DNA of 64,000 bases from NCBI GenBank assembly GCA_965248855.1, contig CBDFKQ010000021.1, forward strand, positions 1-64,000, read 5' to 3'. Positions within the stretch are counted from its first letter, which is position 1. The number at the start of each line of letters is the position of its first letter. The notes under the pieces were generated by a model. It ran no database searches and was not told where the DNA came from. It saw only the letters and a program-made list of their open reading frames with translations. Positions 11,548-21,831 of this stretch are shown in pieces. Origin of the DNA: CBDFKQ01 sp965248855. Its GTDB lineage: Bacteria; Bacteroidota; Bacteroidia; Cytophagales; 172606-1. A program made the translations under genes and the position numbers.

Positions 11548-14500
11548 ATGCCAGATATATTTACACCATCGATCCCAGGTCGTAACAAAATAAAATGTCT
11601 ATTCCATATATTTCGTATTGACGTTATTCTTATTCATATTATACACGATAAGATAGATACATTCGAAACTCAGTCGACTAATCGTAGTAATACCATCAAA
11701 ACATTCGAAGACTTTATAAATAATTACGAAATAGACGTAATCGAAATGACGAATACACCTTCCTACAGTACTCTTTGTCAAAATTGTAGTGAAGTATGTC
11801 ATGAAAACTGTGAACCTGACGAAATCACTCTTATCAATGATCACTCCATTCATCAATGCTGGATGCTGAAGAATGGCAATTGTCGTCAGTGTGTAAGCAA
11901 ATGCACGTCAGCAGTTCATTACTATATTAACAAGAAAATACAAAACAAAAAGAAAAAAATACAAGACGTTTTCAAGGACGTGACTAGCAAATATAATCAA
12001 ACATCTGATAAGGAAGTCCTATCAAAAGCTGATGCTAGAAAAATGCTTGAAGATGCATTAGAACAAATCATTGATAATATCAAGCTGCTGTGTATCAAAC
12101 TTCATCATGTCTATCCAGGCTACGCTCTAACTGAGGAACTACAAGTATTCATCGATCAGGTCGAGAAAGAATGTATTCTGTTCAAAAGTGCGGACACAAA
12201 AAAACAAGGAATTGCCTTTGCATTCAAATTGAAAGATTTTGTTAATATAGTAAAAAATGACCGAAAATTTCTGGAAAAACGTCTCATGTCAGGGATGACC
12301 AGCCAAGCAGAGAAGATAGACCAAAATAAGAGCAATACAAAACAGAATGAAAAAACACTAACTGCATACCTTGGACGACAGTTAACGAGAATCCCATGTG
12401 ACGAACTGAAAGAGCTACTTCTTGACGAACTTCTAGCTGACTGGAAACTGTTGAACCTGTACACATCCGAAGTGATAGAAATCTCCACACCAATAGTCCG
12501 AATTCCTAACAAGATAAAGTTACTATTTCACAAAGTTCATATCGATGTCAGTCTGATTCATGTGGTACACGATATGATAGATACATTGCAAATCCAGTTG
12601 AGCAATCGCAGTAATGGCATCAGTACCTACCAAGATTTCGCAGCACATCATGAAGTAGATGTAGTAGAAATTATAGATACATCTTTTCACAATACTGTTT
12701 GTCAAAACTGTAGTGAAGTATGTCATGAAAACTGTGAATCCGATGAAATTACCCTCATTAATGATCAAGTTTTTCATCAATGTTGGATGATTAAAAATGG
12801 CAATTGCCGTCAATGTACAAACAAATGTATATCCACCGCTCATTACTACATTAACAAAACAATACAGAAAACCAAGAAAAAATTACAAGATATTTTTAAT
12901 GACATCAACAACAAACATAATCGAACATCAAATAAGAATATTCTGTTGAAAGATGATGCTATAAAAACGCTTGAAAACACATCACAAAAAATGATCCAAC
13001 ATATTAAGCTGCTGATTCTCAAATTGTATCATATCTATCCAGACTACGATTTTATCCAGGAACTACAGTTATTCATCGATCAAATGGAGAAAGAATGTAC
13101 TATGTTAAAAAGCACGAACACAAAAAAACAAGGAATTACGTTTGCGTTCGAGTTGAAAGATCTTGTGACTATGATAAAGAGTGATCCAAAGCTTTTGGAA
13201 AAAAGTGTCATGCAAATGACCATTAATCATACAGAGCGCTTAGAAACAACTCAAAAGAACATAGAACAAGATGAAACTGCAAGAAATACTCAAAAAATAC
13301 AACAATCAATTATCGTTGGTAACTATAGCGAGACAAATGTTTCTATTAACAAATTGCTCACTGATCAATCAATATCTAACTCAAGCATATCGTCAGAAAG
13401 CCAACAAACAACGGTGACAAGTACACAGGAAATTCTTGACACAAGCTGCATGGCAAAAATTCTAATTATTGGTGAGACAGGTTCCGGTAAATCAACCTTC
13501 ATTAACTATTTGACTAATTACTTTTATAATGGAAACTTAAAGAACCTTCGCGTAGCCATACCTTCGAAATTTCATCCACATGTCACAGAGAAATTTGTCC
13601 ATTGTGAAAATGACCTACATGATACAACTCAATCGAAAACTGATAGCTGCAATCAATATATGTTTTCTACTGGTACAAAACAATATCTATTCATCGATAC
13701 ACCAGGTCTTTCTGATACAAGAGGTCCACAGCAAGATGACAAAAATATTACTAAAATAATCGATTCAGTCGAAGCTTTAGGTAGTCTCACTGCAGTTATA
13801 ATTGTCGTAAATGGAGCAGTAAGTCGACTTACAATTAACCTACGAAATGTTTTAGCTCGACTTCGTGGAAATCTTCCTGATATCGTAATGGAAAATGTTA
13901 TTGTTGTTTTAACAAATGTTACTCGTTATTCATACAGTTTTAGTATTGATGCCCTTGAACTAAATGGAAATGTCTATCCATATTTTATGCAGAATTCTGC
14001 TTTTTCTCAAGATCTAGCACGACAGACACCAACAACAACCAAAACAATTCAATACGAATTTGATCAATCTATAAGTCAAATCAAAAACATGCTAGAAAAT
14101 ATTGATACATTTCAAACAAAATCAGTGATTGCTTTTAAAACAATGAAAGATATTCGCAACGAGATAAAGATACTTTTACATACAGCTCGTATCGAAATTA
14201 GTCAAATTCAAAAGTTACAAGATGAAATAGCCGTTTGTGAAAGTTTAGTCAAACAATGTGATAATCATCTTGTCACGTATAAAGATTATACAAAAGAACG
14301 TGAAATAGATGTAACAGAAATTGTTGATGCTCCTTTTCATAGTACGCTCTGTCGACAATGTAATCAAATATGTCATGAAAATTGTCAACTTGATGAAAGT
14401 ACTACAATAGGTGCTCAGATTCTTTATCAATGTTGGTCAATCAAGAATGGACATTGTCGAGCATGTACGGGTAATTGTTCATATATATTTCATTATCATG

Positions 14501-16104
14501 CTAAAAAGACAATCAAGCAAAGTAAGAAAAAAATTCAAGATATTCTCAGTGAAATCAAAACTAAATATGATGAGACATATCAAGAAAAAACTACTCATCA
14601 ACAAAAAATTATATCAAAAGAAGATGCTAGAAAACTACTTGAAAGTGTATTAAAACAAAAAGGTGAAGAAATTAAACAACTTTGTTTGAAATTGTGTGGT
14701 ATCTGTACAGGATTTGATCTTACTCAAGAATTACATGTCCTTATTGATCAACTTGAAACAGAAGAAACTATGTTGAGAAGTATTGAAGCAAAACAGCAAG
14801 CAAAGGTATTGATACGTAGTTTAAAAGATCTTTGTCATAGAATGACAAACGATGCAGATCTTATAGTGAAAACACCACGTAAAATGAACATTATCAATAC
14901 GGAATCGGCAACTGATAATCAACCACACCCGATTTCTGTAAATTCAACCACGACACATCCATCAAATAAGTCTTCGTCAATCACAAAGCAAAATTCTGTC
15001 CTAAATGAATTTAAATCAACTTCGGCATCAAATTCTCAGACAAATGATGATGTTCTTGCAATGATTCGAGCTATTAATGCAAAGAAAACGACAAAAAATA
15101 CTAGTAATAACATATCAAAGACGATGATGGAACCTGACGTTAACGACAATACAAGTGATAGTGATAATGATAATGAAAGTGACGATGATAGAGAACAAAG
15201 CTCAGTGAAAAAGAAGGATACTCATAAGCTGCTACCAACAATTATCGATAACAAAGATTTTCAAAGTCTTTCTATTAACCAACTCATTGCATGTTATAAT
15301 TCGTACAAGGGTCAGTCACAAGCAAATCTTATTATCTTCGAACTTGTACAACGTTCATTAGGAAAATCGGTCGGTCCAATGAACACACCTGAAACTGTAA
15401 CAGAGTTTGCAGCAAGTAGTCGAAAATATGGTCTGTTGAGCATTAGTGAGTTAAAGAAAGAATATGAAACATTGACACGCTGTATAACTCTTATTATTGG
15501 ATCAGATATTTTTAAAATCAGTCACGTTCCATCAAATATTCTTAGTGATATCGCTGCTGTCTACATGGTTCTTCAACGGCACTCAACTGACGACAATCCT
15601 CTATTTAACATTAGTTCGCATCCAAGTCAGCAACTTGGATATATTTCACCTATCCGTCCTACAGAACATTCATATCCGCCTCAATATACCACATTGAAAG
15701 AACATTCTCAACCGACTGCATCTCGACTAGATTCTACATATGAACGAACGTTTGCTCCAAAAGTTAATCAACAAGAACATGTTAGCACATCCAGACCGAG
15801 CTCTCATTCTAATTCTCGTATACCGTTTAGTACTAACGTAAATTCAACCATAAATTATACGCAACCAGATACACATCCTGGAAGTGCTCATCCTTGTAAT
15901 GAACAACCAGCTACAGATTCACAAAATACACGACGATCACATATTTTAACTGATACTTTGAAAAAATCTTCATCTTCAAGTAATTGTCAATCGCAAACAC
16001 GTGATACAATCGGATCACATGCAAGCAGTTCTCCTAGTTCATCAAACAACTTTGCTACTACTGGAGACAAATGCAATAAGAGAGATACGAAAACTGATCA
16101 ATAA
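11548..16104 (+). CDS. Large GTPase paralogue with three Cys/His modules, only the last joined to a P-loop domain
   Basis: An unbroken 1,518-residue frame. Residues 12-319 and 320-about 620 are two tandem copies of a module containing a Cys/His cluster (first Cys at 77 and 385, exactly 308 residues apart) and a coiled coil, without a GTPase domain. A complete family member follows: P-loop GETGSGKS at 642-649, DTPG at 717-720, LTNVT near 788, a third Cys/His cluster from 935, coiled coil, an Asp/Ser-rich acidic stretch, one tail domain and a Ser/Thr/Gln-rich C-terminus. It is closest to the 1731-5106 gene. The start is uncertain; an upstream exon, perhaps once a GTPase domain, may be missing. 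AATAAA at 16162 is a plausible polyadenylation signal. No function is known. Confidence 0.75.
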   Translation: MPDIFTPSIPGRNKIKCLFHIFRIDVILIHIIHDKIDTFETQSTNRSNTIKTFEDFINNYEIDVIEMTNTPSYSTLCQNCSEVCHENCEPDEITLINDHSIHQCWMLKNGNCRQCVSKCTSAVHYYINKKIQNKKKKIQDVFKDVTSKYNQTSDKEVLSKADARKMLEDALEQIIDNIKLLCIKLHHVYPGYALTEELQVFIDQVEKECILFKSADTKKQGIAFAFKLKDFVNIVKNDRKFLEKRLMSGMTSQAEKIDQNKSNTKQNEKTLTAYLGRQLTRIPCDELKELLLDELLADWKLLNLYTSEVIEISTPIVRIPNKIKLLFHKVHIDVSLIHVVHDMIDTLQIQLSNRSNGISTYQDFAAHHEVDVVEIIDTSFHNTVCQNCSEVCHENCESDEITLINDQVFHQCWMIKNGNCRQCTNKCISTAHYYINKTIQKTKKKLQDIFNDINNKHNRTSNKNILLKDDAIKTLENTSQKMIQHIKLLILKLYHIYPDYDFIQELQLFIDQMEKECTMLKSTNTKKQGITFAFELKDLVTMIKSDPKLLEKSVMQMTINHTERLETTQKNIEQDETARNTQKIQQSIIVGNYSETNVSINKLLTDQSISNSSISSESQQTTVTSTQEILDTSCMAKILIIGETGSGKSTFINYLTNYFYNGNLKNLRVAIPSKFHPHVTEKFVHCENDLHDTTQSKTDSCNQYMFSTGTKQYLFIDTPGLSDTRGPQQDDKNITKIIDSVEALGSLTAVIIVVNGAVSRLTINLRNVLARLRGNLPDIVMENVIVVLTNVTRYSYSFSIDALELNGNVYPYFMQNSAFSQDLARQTPTTTKTIQYEFDQSISQIKNMLENIDTFQTKSVIAFKTMKDIRNEIKILLHTARIEISQIQKLQDEIAVCESLVKQCDNHLVTYKDYTKEREIDVTEIVDAPFHSTLCRQCNQICHENCQLDESTTIGAQILYQCWSIKNGHCRACTGNCSYIFHYHAKKTIKQSKKKIQDILSEIKTKYDETYQEKTTHQQKIISKEDARKLLESVLKQKGEEIKQLCLKLCGICTGFDLTQELHVLIDQLETEETMLRSIEAKQQAKVLIRSLKDLCHRMTNDADLIVKTPRKMNIINTESATDNQPHPISVNSTTTHPSNKSSSITKQNSVLNEFKSTSASNSQTNDDVLAMIRAINAKKTTKNTSNNISKTMMEPDVNDNTSDSDNDNESDDDREQSSVKKKDTHKLLPTIIDNKDFQSLSINQLIACYNSYKGQSQANLIIFELVQRSLGKSVGPMNTPETVTEFAASSRKYGLLSISELKKEYETLTRCITLIIGSDIFKISHVPSNILSDIAAVYMVLQRHSTDDNPLFNISSHPSQQLGYISPIRPTEHSYPPQYTTLKEHSQPTASRLDSTYERTFAPKVNQQEHVSTSRPSSHSNSRIPFSTNVNSTINYTQPDTHPGSAHPCNEQPATDSQNTRRSHILTDTLKKSSSSSNCQSQTRDTIGSHASSSPSSSNNFATTGDKCNKRDTKTDQ
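11581..12504 (+). repeat. Internal module repeat, copy 1 (924 bases)
   Basis: Encodes residues 12-319 of the large GTPase protein. It begins NKIKCLFH and holds CQNCSEVCHENC, HQCWMLKNGNC and the HYYINK stretch, all of which recur 924 bases downstream. Confidence 0.75.
12505..13428 (+). repeat. Internal module repeat, copy 2
   Basis: Begins NKIKLLFH and repeats CQNCSEVCHENC and HQCWMIKNGNC in the same order and spacing as copy 1. The right end is approximate because the linker before the P-loop domain is less conserved. Confidence 0.7.
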
Positions 16105-16636
16105 ACGCGAGCATAACTTACTCATGTTACTCTTCTAACGAAATCTATCCGAAGATTACTAAATAAATGAATAAATCAACGATTTCATTTATTGTTCGAT
16201 TTTCACTTGATATTTTAATTCCAAAATATCTTTTTCGTTTGTTTTGCTCTTGAAAACACCACTGTGGTTGCTTTCTTTGATCAAATAAACATATAAATAT
16301 GCTATTAGACATTCTTTTTTAAGATTCCGAGATTTTTTCGTAAGGTTCGAGAAAATAGAATAGGCATGATGTCGAGTTGTTTCGCTAAGTAAGTAAAGTT
16401 CAGCGGTATTCATCATACTAATAATCCGCAAGATTTGATTAAATATTATACATGAATAAGAAAACAGCAGAATCTACTGTCATAACAGAGCATCAATCTG
16501 CCAATTTTGAATATTCATTACAAATCTATCAAATCATTTTCTATAATTAATCTTTTATTTAAAATGTTAAAATCATATGAAATAAAAAATTACAAAGTTC
16601 ATGTGGAAAAAATCAAATATTTCCATGTTTAGTTTG
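16105..16636. other. Convergent 3' flanks
   Basis: AT-rich spacer between the plus-strand GTPase gene and the minus-strand fucosidase gene. AATAAA words occur at 16162 and just after. No gene is recognised. Confidence 0.4.
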
Positions 16637-18040
16637 TTATTGGCATAAATAAGCATCAAATTGAGACAAAACTGGTGTTACACCTGATGTTTTATCAATA
16701 TTTAATCGTATAGCTCGTACGAGGATAGCTTCACCAAATAAAATAATTCGTTTATTTCCAATTGATTGTCCTGTAGCTGGTGGAATATTTATCCAACAAT
16801 TTAAACAATCACCCCACATCATTAATCCATCAAGTGACCATTGGCGAATACTAGCACCAGCTGAACTTCTTAAATCTTCACGAATAACAACACGATCAGC
16901 AAGTACAGTTGATGAAAATTGTAAAATACAATTATTATTTGTACATGTATAATTACTAATTAAAGGTTTTCCATAACAAGTTTTAATAAAATCACCAAGT
17001 TCTTTATATCTAGCAGCATGTTTAGGATCAACTATACCATCACGACTAACAGCTAAATCTAATACTAATTTACAATTACGACCAACGGTTGTATGATAAG
17101 TATCAATAAGTTCTTGTAATGGTCGAATTGGAAATGTTTCACCACCATAAAACCATCGATCACTAACTTGTAAAGTTGTTGGACATTCTGGTGGTGAAAA
17201 AAATGTACCATCAGGATCTTCTTGACCATTAGCATTAACAGTTAACCATGTGTCTGGTGAAGCAAAACCAAATTCATTACCAATATTTCTAATACTATTA
17301 TTAGTAAGACCAAATCCATTAAATATCGATGCATTTACTTGATATTTTTCTACTAAAGCTAATATTCCAGTTTTTAATGAGGCGGAATAACCACCATCAA
17401 ACCATATTTCTAATAATTGTCCATAATTTACCCATATTTCTTCTAATTGTTGTAAAACAATTGATTCATAAGTTTCTTGAGTAATTGGTATTTGACCAGG
17501 AGCTAATGGTCCTGGTCGTACATGAGTATCTTGTACATTTAACCAATTATTCCATACTACTGAATAATATAAACCAGTTCTAATTTCAGCTTTTCGACAT
17601 GATTCCATAAAATTTCCAACAAGATCTGTTCCTGCTTTAGGACTATATCCTATTGAATAATTATAATAAATTGTTTGATTATTTGTTAATTGAAATTGAA
17701 CTTTTGTTGGCCATGTTGCAAAACCACAATTATGTTTTGCTACTAATATAGCATATTTAGCACCAACATCAACAAATGTTTGTACCCAATTATCAGTATT
17801 TAATGTAGATGGATTAAAAAGTGTAATATCAGGTACTAATGATGGATCACGATTACATCCATCATATTCGACAGGTATATATGATGCCATATTATAATGA
17901 ATTAAAAAACCAATATCTGATTGTTCTAACCAATTTAATTGTGCCGGAGTTGGTTGTACATGTAATGCACTTGTTGTTTTATATGATCGTCCTTCGATTG
18001 ATAATATTTGTAAACATAATATCAACCATAAAAAATTCAT
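16637..18040 (-). CDS. Secreted alpha-L-fucosidase, GH29
   Basis: A 467-residue protein from the Met at 18040, where a signal peptide begins (FLWLILCLQILSIEG). An in-frame Met ten codons upstream is less likely because it would precede the signal peptide with a polar stretch. The catalytic domain shows HNCGFATWP, then EIWFDGGYS near residue 217, whose Asp is the expected GH29 nucleophile, then NCKLVLDLAVSRDGIV. The C-terminal part resembles a galactose-binding-like beta sandwich common in this family. It should release alpha-linked L-fucose from glycans outside the cell or in lysosomes. There is no intron, unlike the CLIP-170 gene nearby, and it lies next to another intronless secreted glycosidase-like gene on the same strand. 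That pairing suggests acquisition from a non-animal donor, as is common in bdelloids, but this is inference. Confidence 0.85.
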   Translation of the reverse strand: MNFLWLILCLQILSIEGRSYKTTSALHVQPTPAQLNWLEQSDIGFLIHYNMASYIPVEYDGCNRDPSLVPDITLFNPSTLNTDNWVQTFVDVGAKYAILVAKHNCGFATWPTKVQFQLTNNQTIYYNYSIGYSPKAGTDLVGNFMESCRKAEIRTGLYYSVVWNNWLNVQDTHVRPGPLAPGQIPITQETYESIVLQQLEEIWVNYGQLLEIWFDGGYSASLKTGILALVEKYQVNASIFNGFGLTNNSIRNIGNEFGFASPDTWLTVNANGQEDPDGTFFSPPECPTTLQVSDRWFYGGETFPIRPLQELIDTYHTTVGRNCKLVLDLAVSRDGIVDPKHAARYKELGDFIKTCYGKPLISNYTCTNNNCILQFSSTVLADRVVIREDLRSSAGASIRQWSLDGLMMWGDCLNCWINIPPATGQSIGNKRIILFGEAILVRAIRLNIDKTSGVTPVLSQFDAYLCQ

Positions 18041-18734
18041 TTTTGTTAAATTTTCAATATTTGAAAACAAAATCTACAATCATTTTAAATAAAAAATAAA
18101 TGATGACTGACCTTGATATTAAAAAACTTTAGTATGTAAATGTTTCTACTAAATAGATTAAGTAGATTATTCGACTAAGACAAGGATGGGGATGAAACAT
18201 TTCTTAAAATACCCAAGACACATATGAATCTAAGATAACGTTGTTTCGCTGGATCATTAAGGATGTTTAATTATAGCACATATAAGTGTAGGTAAGTTTC
18301 AATATGTCTACGTACATTACATATTGGCAACTTCCCTTATAAACTTTCAAGACATATTCGTTAGTGTTTTCCACTAGCTATACTTTCTATATGTATATCG
18401 TACATACATATGGTTTCTTCCTTTCCTCTATACTATATATATACCTCTATCTATATATATATATGTGTGTGTGTGTGTTTATAAATATTCGTTCTCTTTG
18501 TTTCATTCTCTATACGTGTTGTTATCATACCCTGTTTCTTCACAATAAACTAGAATTCACACCAACAACGAACATCTACAATAAGGACAACAAAATAATA
18601 TCTCGTGGATGTTTGATCTACGAAAATCTAAAAATACAAAAAGGCTTAAATTTTTGCTGAAATAAATAAGAATTTATGTTGAATAAAAATTTGAATAATA
18701 TAGCATGAAAATTATGTTATATATAGTCAATAGT
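18041..18734. other. Spacer between two glycosidase genes
   Basis: AT-rich, with a TA/TG microsatellite at 18452-18478. It probably holds the promoter of the fucosidase gene. No gene is recognised. Confidence 0.4.
18452..18478. repeat. TA/TG microsatellite
   Basis: A run of TA dinucleotides followed directly by a run of TG dinucleotides, a simple repeat typical of eukaryotic spacers. Confidence 0.8.
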
Positions 18735-20351
18735 TTATGTAAAGCTAACAACAACTGGAAAATAAGTTTTTCCTGGCACTACTTTCCATACTTTCATTGT
18801 TAAATTATTAACACCAAAATCAATAACAAACATCGAAAAGAAATAATCATTACCATCACGAAAAACACGATGATATTGTAAACCACAGCCATATTTTTTC
18901 GCTGGTTTAAATGCTGGATTAAAATGTATTTGTTCCCATTCACCTGATCGAGCACTTAATGTTGGTGATCTTAATAAACCTAATACCCAATTTTGTTCAC
19001 CTAATGTCGTATCACAATTTAATGTACCATCAGGAGCTTCAATTAAATGATAAAAATAATCTCCTGATTGAACCATACTACCTTCACCACCACCAACACA
19101 TAAACTTTTTGGATTCCATGATATATTCCATCCATTACAATCTAATGGAGAAAATATAGCATCATCTGGTAGATCATAGCCAGCTACATCATAATTAACA
19201 AAATCACGAGTACGAGCCATTCCTCGTGCTGCTCGATTATTTGGTGCATCCCAACCATGAAATGTAATATAGAACCATCCATTAAGTTTTTGTATAATTT
19301 CTGGTGTACCTTCATCATACATAGTTAATGTACAATGTTTGCCAGTACCAGTGCAAATTCTACTCCATAACTGCCCACCTTGAACAACTGGATTTCTTGG
19401 ATTAGGTGTAAATGGACCTAACATTGGATTAGATCCTTGTTTTGAATAATGACACATAGACCAACGTTTATTATCACCAATACATTGAGCTAAATAATGC
19501 CACCAACCTGTTTCATTATCATAGAATGGAGCGCCATCAAGTGCTGCACAATTATCAAATGTTGAATTTCCAGGAAGTGCAACAACAGCAGGTTCTGACC
19601 ATGTTTTTCCCATATCGGTTGAATTACGAACAGCAATACGTGTAAGTGGTACGACACCATTACAAAAATCAGGAGTTGGTGCATAGAAACCTTCTCGATA
19701 GAAAACATACCATTTTCCATCAACGGGTTTTATACATGTACCGACATTCCACATTGCTGTACTGCTTGGATCAGTAGCGTTAGGAGTAGGAAAAACTGAT
19801 GAACTAACTAATTCTAATCCTGCTTGTCCAGCAAATATATCAGCTAATGGACCAGGATCTAATTCATTAACAACTGTTTTATAATGAACAATTTCACTGC
19901 AACAATGATAAAATACACGAAATTCTAATTCATGTCCAATAATACTTGTAAAATATAAAGAAAATATTTGTGATTGCATATTACCATAACCAAAATCCAG
20001 TCTTGAAATATTTCTACTCGTTAAAACTTGCTGTATATCAGCATCATTTACATCAACGGTCAAAACTGTCATTGAATCAGCAGTATTATTATCGACTCCT
20101 AAATAAAAATCAACATGTGAAGGTGTGGTAGTATTCCATGCTGTTGTATATGGTCCGTATGTAAGGAATCGTTCTGATGGATCTTGTGCAGTGACTTTCC
20201 ATGCAGTATCATTAAAACGAGAACCTGTTTGATGGTCGGGTTCTAAACCTGGATAAAACTCAAGTTGTAGAGCAGTTACACAATAATGTAACGTTAAAAT
20301 TAACAACACAGTAGCATATATCGCCATAATTGAGTATAATAAACACAACAA
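18735..20351 (-). CDS. Secreted beta-propeller glycosidase-like protein
   Basis: Up to 538 residues. The Met at 20327 starts a clean signal peptide (AIYATVLLILTLHYC) and may be the true start; 20351 adds eight residues. After an N-terminal beta-rich part, the main domain has repeated blade-like motifs (WYVFYREGF, GWWHYLAQC, GWFYITFHGWD, DYFYHLIEAPDG, DYFFSMF) with an SxDMGKTWS box like those of sialidase/GH43-type propellers. Many Cys residues and N-x-S/T sites indicate secretion. I cannot name the exact glycoside hydrolase family or the catalytic acids. No intron is present. Together with the neighbouring fucosidase it could process environmental polysaccharides or mucins. Moderate certainty for fold, low for substrate. 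Confidence 0.6.
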   Translation of the reverse strand: MLCLLYSIMAIYATVLLILTLHYCVTALQLEFYPGLEPDHQTGSRFNDTAWKVTAQDPSERFLTYGPYTTAWNTTTPSHVDFYLGVDNNTADSMTVLTVDVNDADIQQVLTSRNISRLDFGYGNMQSQIFSLYFTSIIGHELEFRVFYHCCSEIVHYKTVVNELDPGPLADIFAGQAGLELVSSSVFPTPNATDPSSTAMWNVGTCIKPVDGKWYVFYREGFYAPTPDFCNGVVPLTRIAVRNSTDMGKTWSEPAVVALPGNSTFDNCAALDGAPFYDNETGWWHYLAQCIGDNKRWSMCHYSKQGSNPMLGPFTPNPRNPVVQGGQLWSRICTGTGKHCTLTMYDEGTPEIIQKLNGWFYITFHGWDAPNNRAARGMARTRDFVNYDVAGYDLPDDAIFSPLDCNGWNISWNPKSLCVGGGEGSMVQSGDYFYHLIEAPDGTLNCDTTLGEQNWVLGLLRSPTLSARSGEWEQIHFNPAFKPAKKYGCGLQYHRVFRDGNDYFFSMFVIDFGVNNLTMKVWKVVPGKTYFPVVVSFT

Positions 20352-21831
20352 TTAGATTAGAAATAGTCGTTGGACTTTTATTAATGGTGTGTTTATCAAA
20401 TAGATGAAAATAGATATTTATTTTCTTTATTTATGTTAGGGACATATAGCTTGCTGATAAGAGATCTTTTTTTCTTTTTTCTTTTTGGTCGTATATCACT
20501 CTTTGCCTGTAAAAGATATGAAAGCATTATTAATAGACACACACCCCGTTTCATTTTTCCTTGAGAAAACATTGAACGATGATAACGAGTATTTACTGAC
20601 ATGGTTTAATTGGATAGGACCATATATAGATTTCTTTTCTTATTTTTTAAACAATGACATATATCCACAATAATTATTTAGTATTTTCCAAAATTTTGAT
20701 TAGAACGATATAAAAAGTTGGAAATTAAAAAAAGATCGAGATAGATGGTTTAATGTTTTTATATCGAAACTAACTAAATGCATAAGTCATCATCTGTCAT
20801 CATAGGTACGTGCCTGATACCATTGTATGTGTAAAGAGATGATATAATAATAATTATAAAACAAGTGACTCATGTATTTTTTTTTGAAAGTGACAATAAT
20901 TTGGTAATTCATTTTATCGTTTAACGGATCATTGACTATGTATTTCTATATTTTGGTAAAAAAAAAACGATCAGTTTTGGTAAACAATAAGTATTGATAG
21001 AAGATGGAAAAGTTATCTTGACACGTACTAAGAACAATGCATATCATTATACAGAAAACAATATGGCTAATGGGATATATCCGTTCTCTACAGACGCCTT
21101 CTTCTATTGACTACATGCTAAAAAGGTTGTGGTAATATACGGAATTATGGATAACCATATGTACTAATAGGTCGACTTCTGCTTTGGTGTTGGTTGTAGC
21201 AGTATTATTGCTCTTTAGATATCTGTATATAGCAGTGAGTAATTTCTTAAAAAAAATCGTAATAAATATTTTAATTTTGAAATCAGGTAGATATTTCGTC
21301 AAACATTTCTTGAAAATTTATAATGGATAGATAATAATTATTTTAGATAGATTTTATCAAACTGTATCCGTTGAGCTCATCTCATTTTTAATTATTGATA
21401 TGATCGTTCTTCAGCAAAATCATTTTGGAAAGTATTTGTTTTTTTTTTCGCTGCACTTTGATATTGTATTCTTGATTAAAAAAAACTGTATGACGTCATT
21501 GTTTCCATTATATTAACTCGAATGTGAATAAGGGAAGTGCGGCATGCTTAATGTTATAATCAAAATCTTTTTTTTACGTGATTCATAAGTCGGATGTAAC
21601 ACAAAAATTAATACTATTTGATCTAATTAATTTTCTATAGAGAAAATCTGTTGAAATATAAGAAAAAATGATAAGGTCTATTATTCATCTAGATCGAAAT
21701 ATCTTATTGAAAAGAGATAAAAAAGAAAACGACAGACAATATTCTATCAGGTTTTGAGTGTATTAAGCAAAGTAGTTTATTTCTACAGTTATTTATTTAA
21801 TTGCTTTATGAATATTCGAGTGTATGTTTAT
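20352..21831. other. Animal-to-bacterium junction region, no gene recognised
   Basis: The left part still looks like animal spacer. The first believable bacterial gene ends at 21832. No insertion-sequence ends, target duplications, N-runs or tRNA-type attachment site are visible. The switch point cannot be fixed by eye because both genomes are AT-rich; 21,300-21,830 is the most likely interval. Confidence 0.55.
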
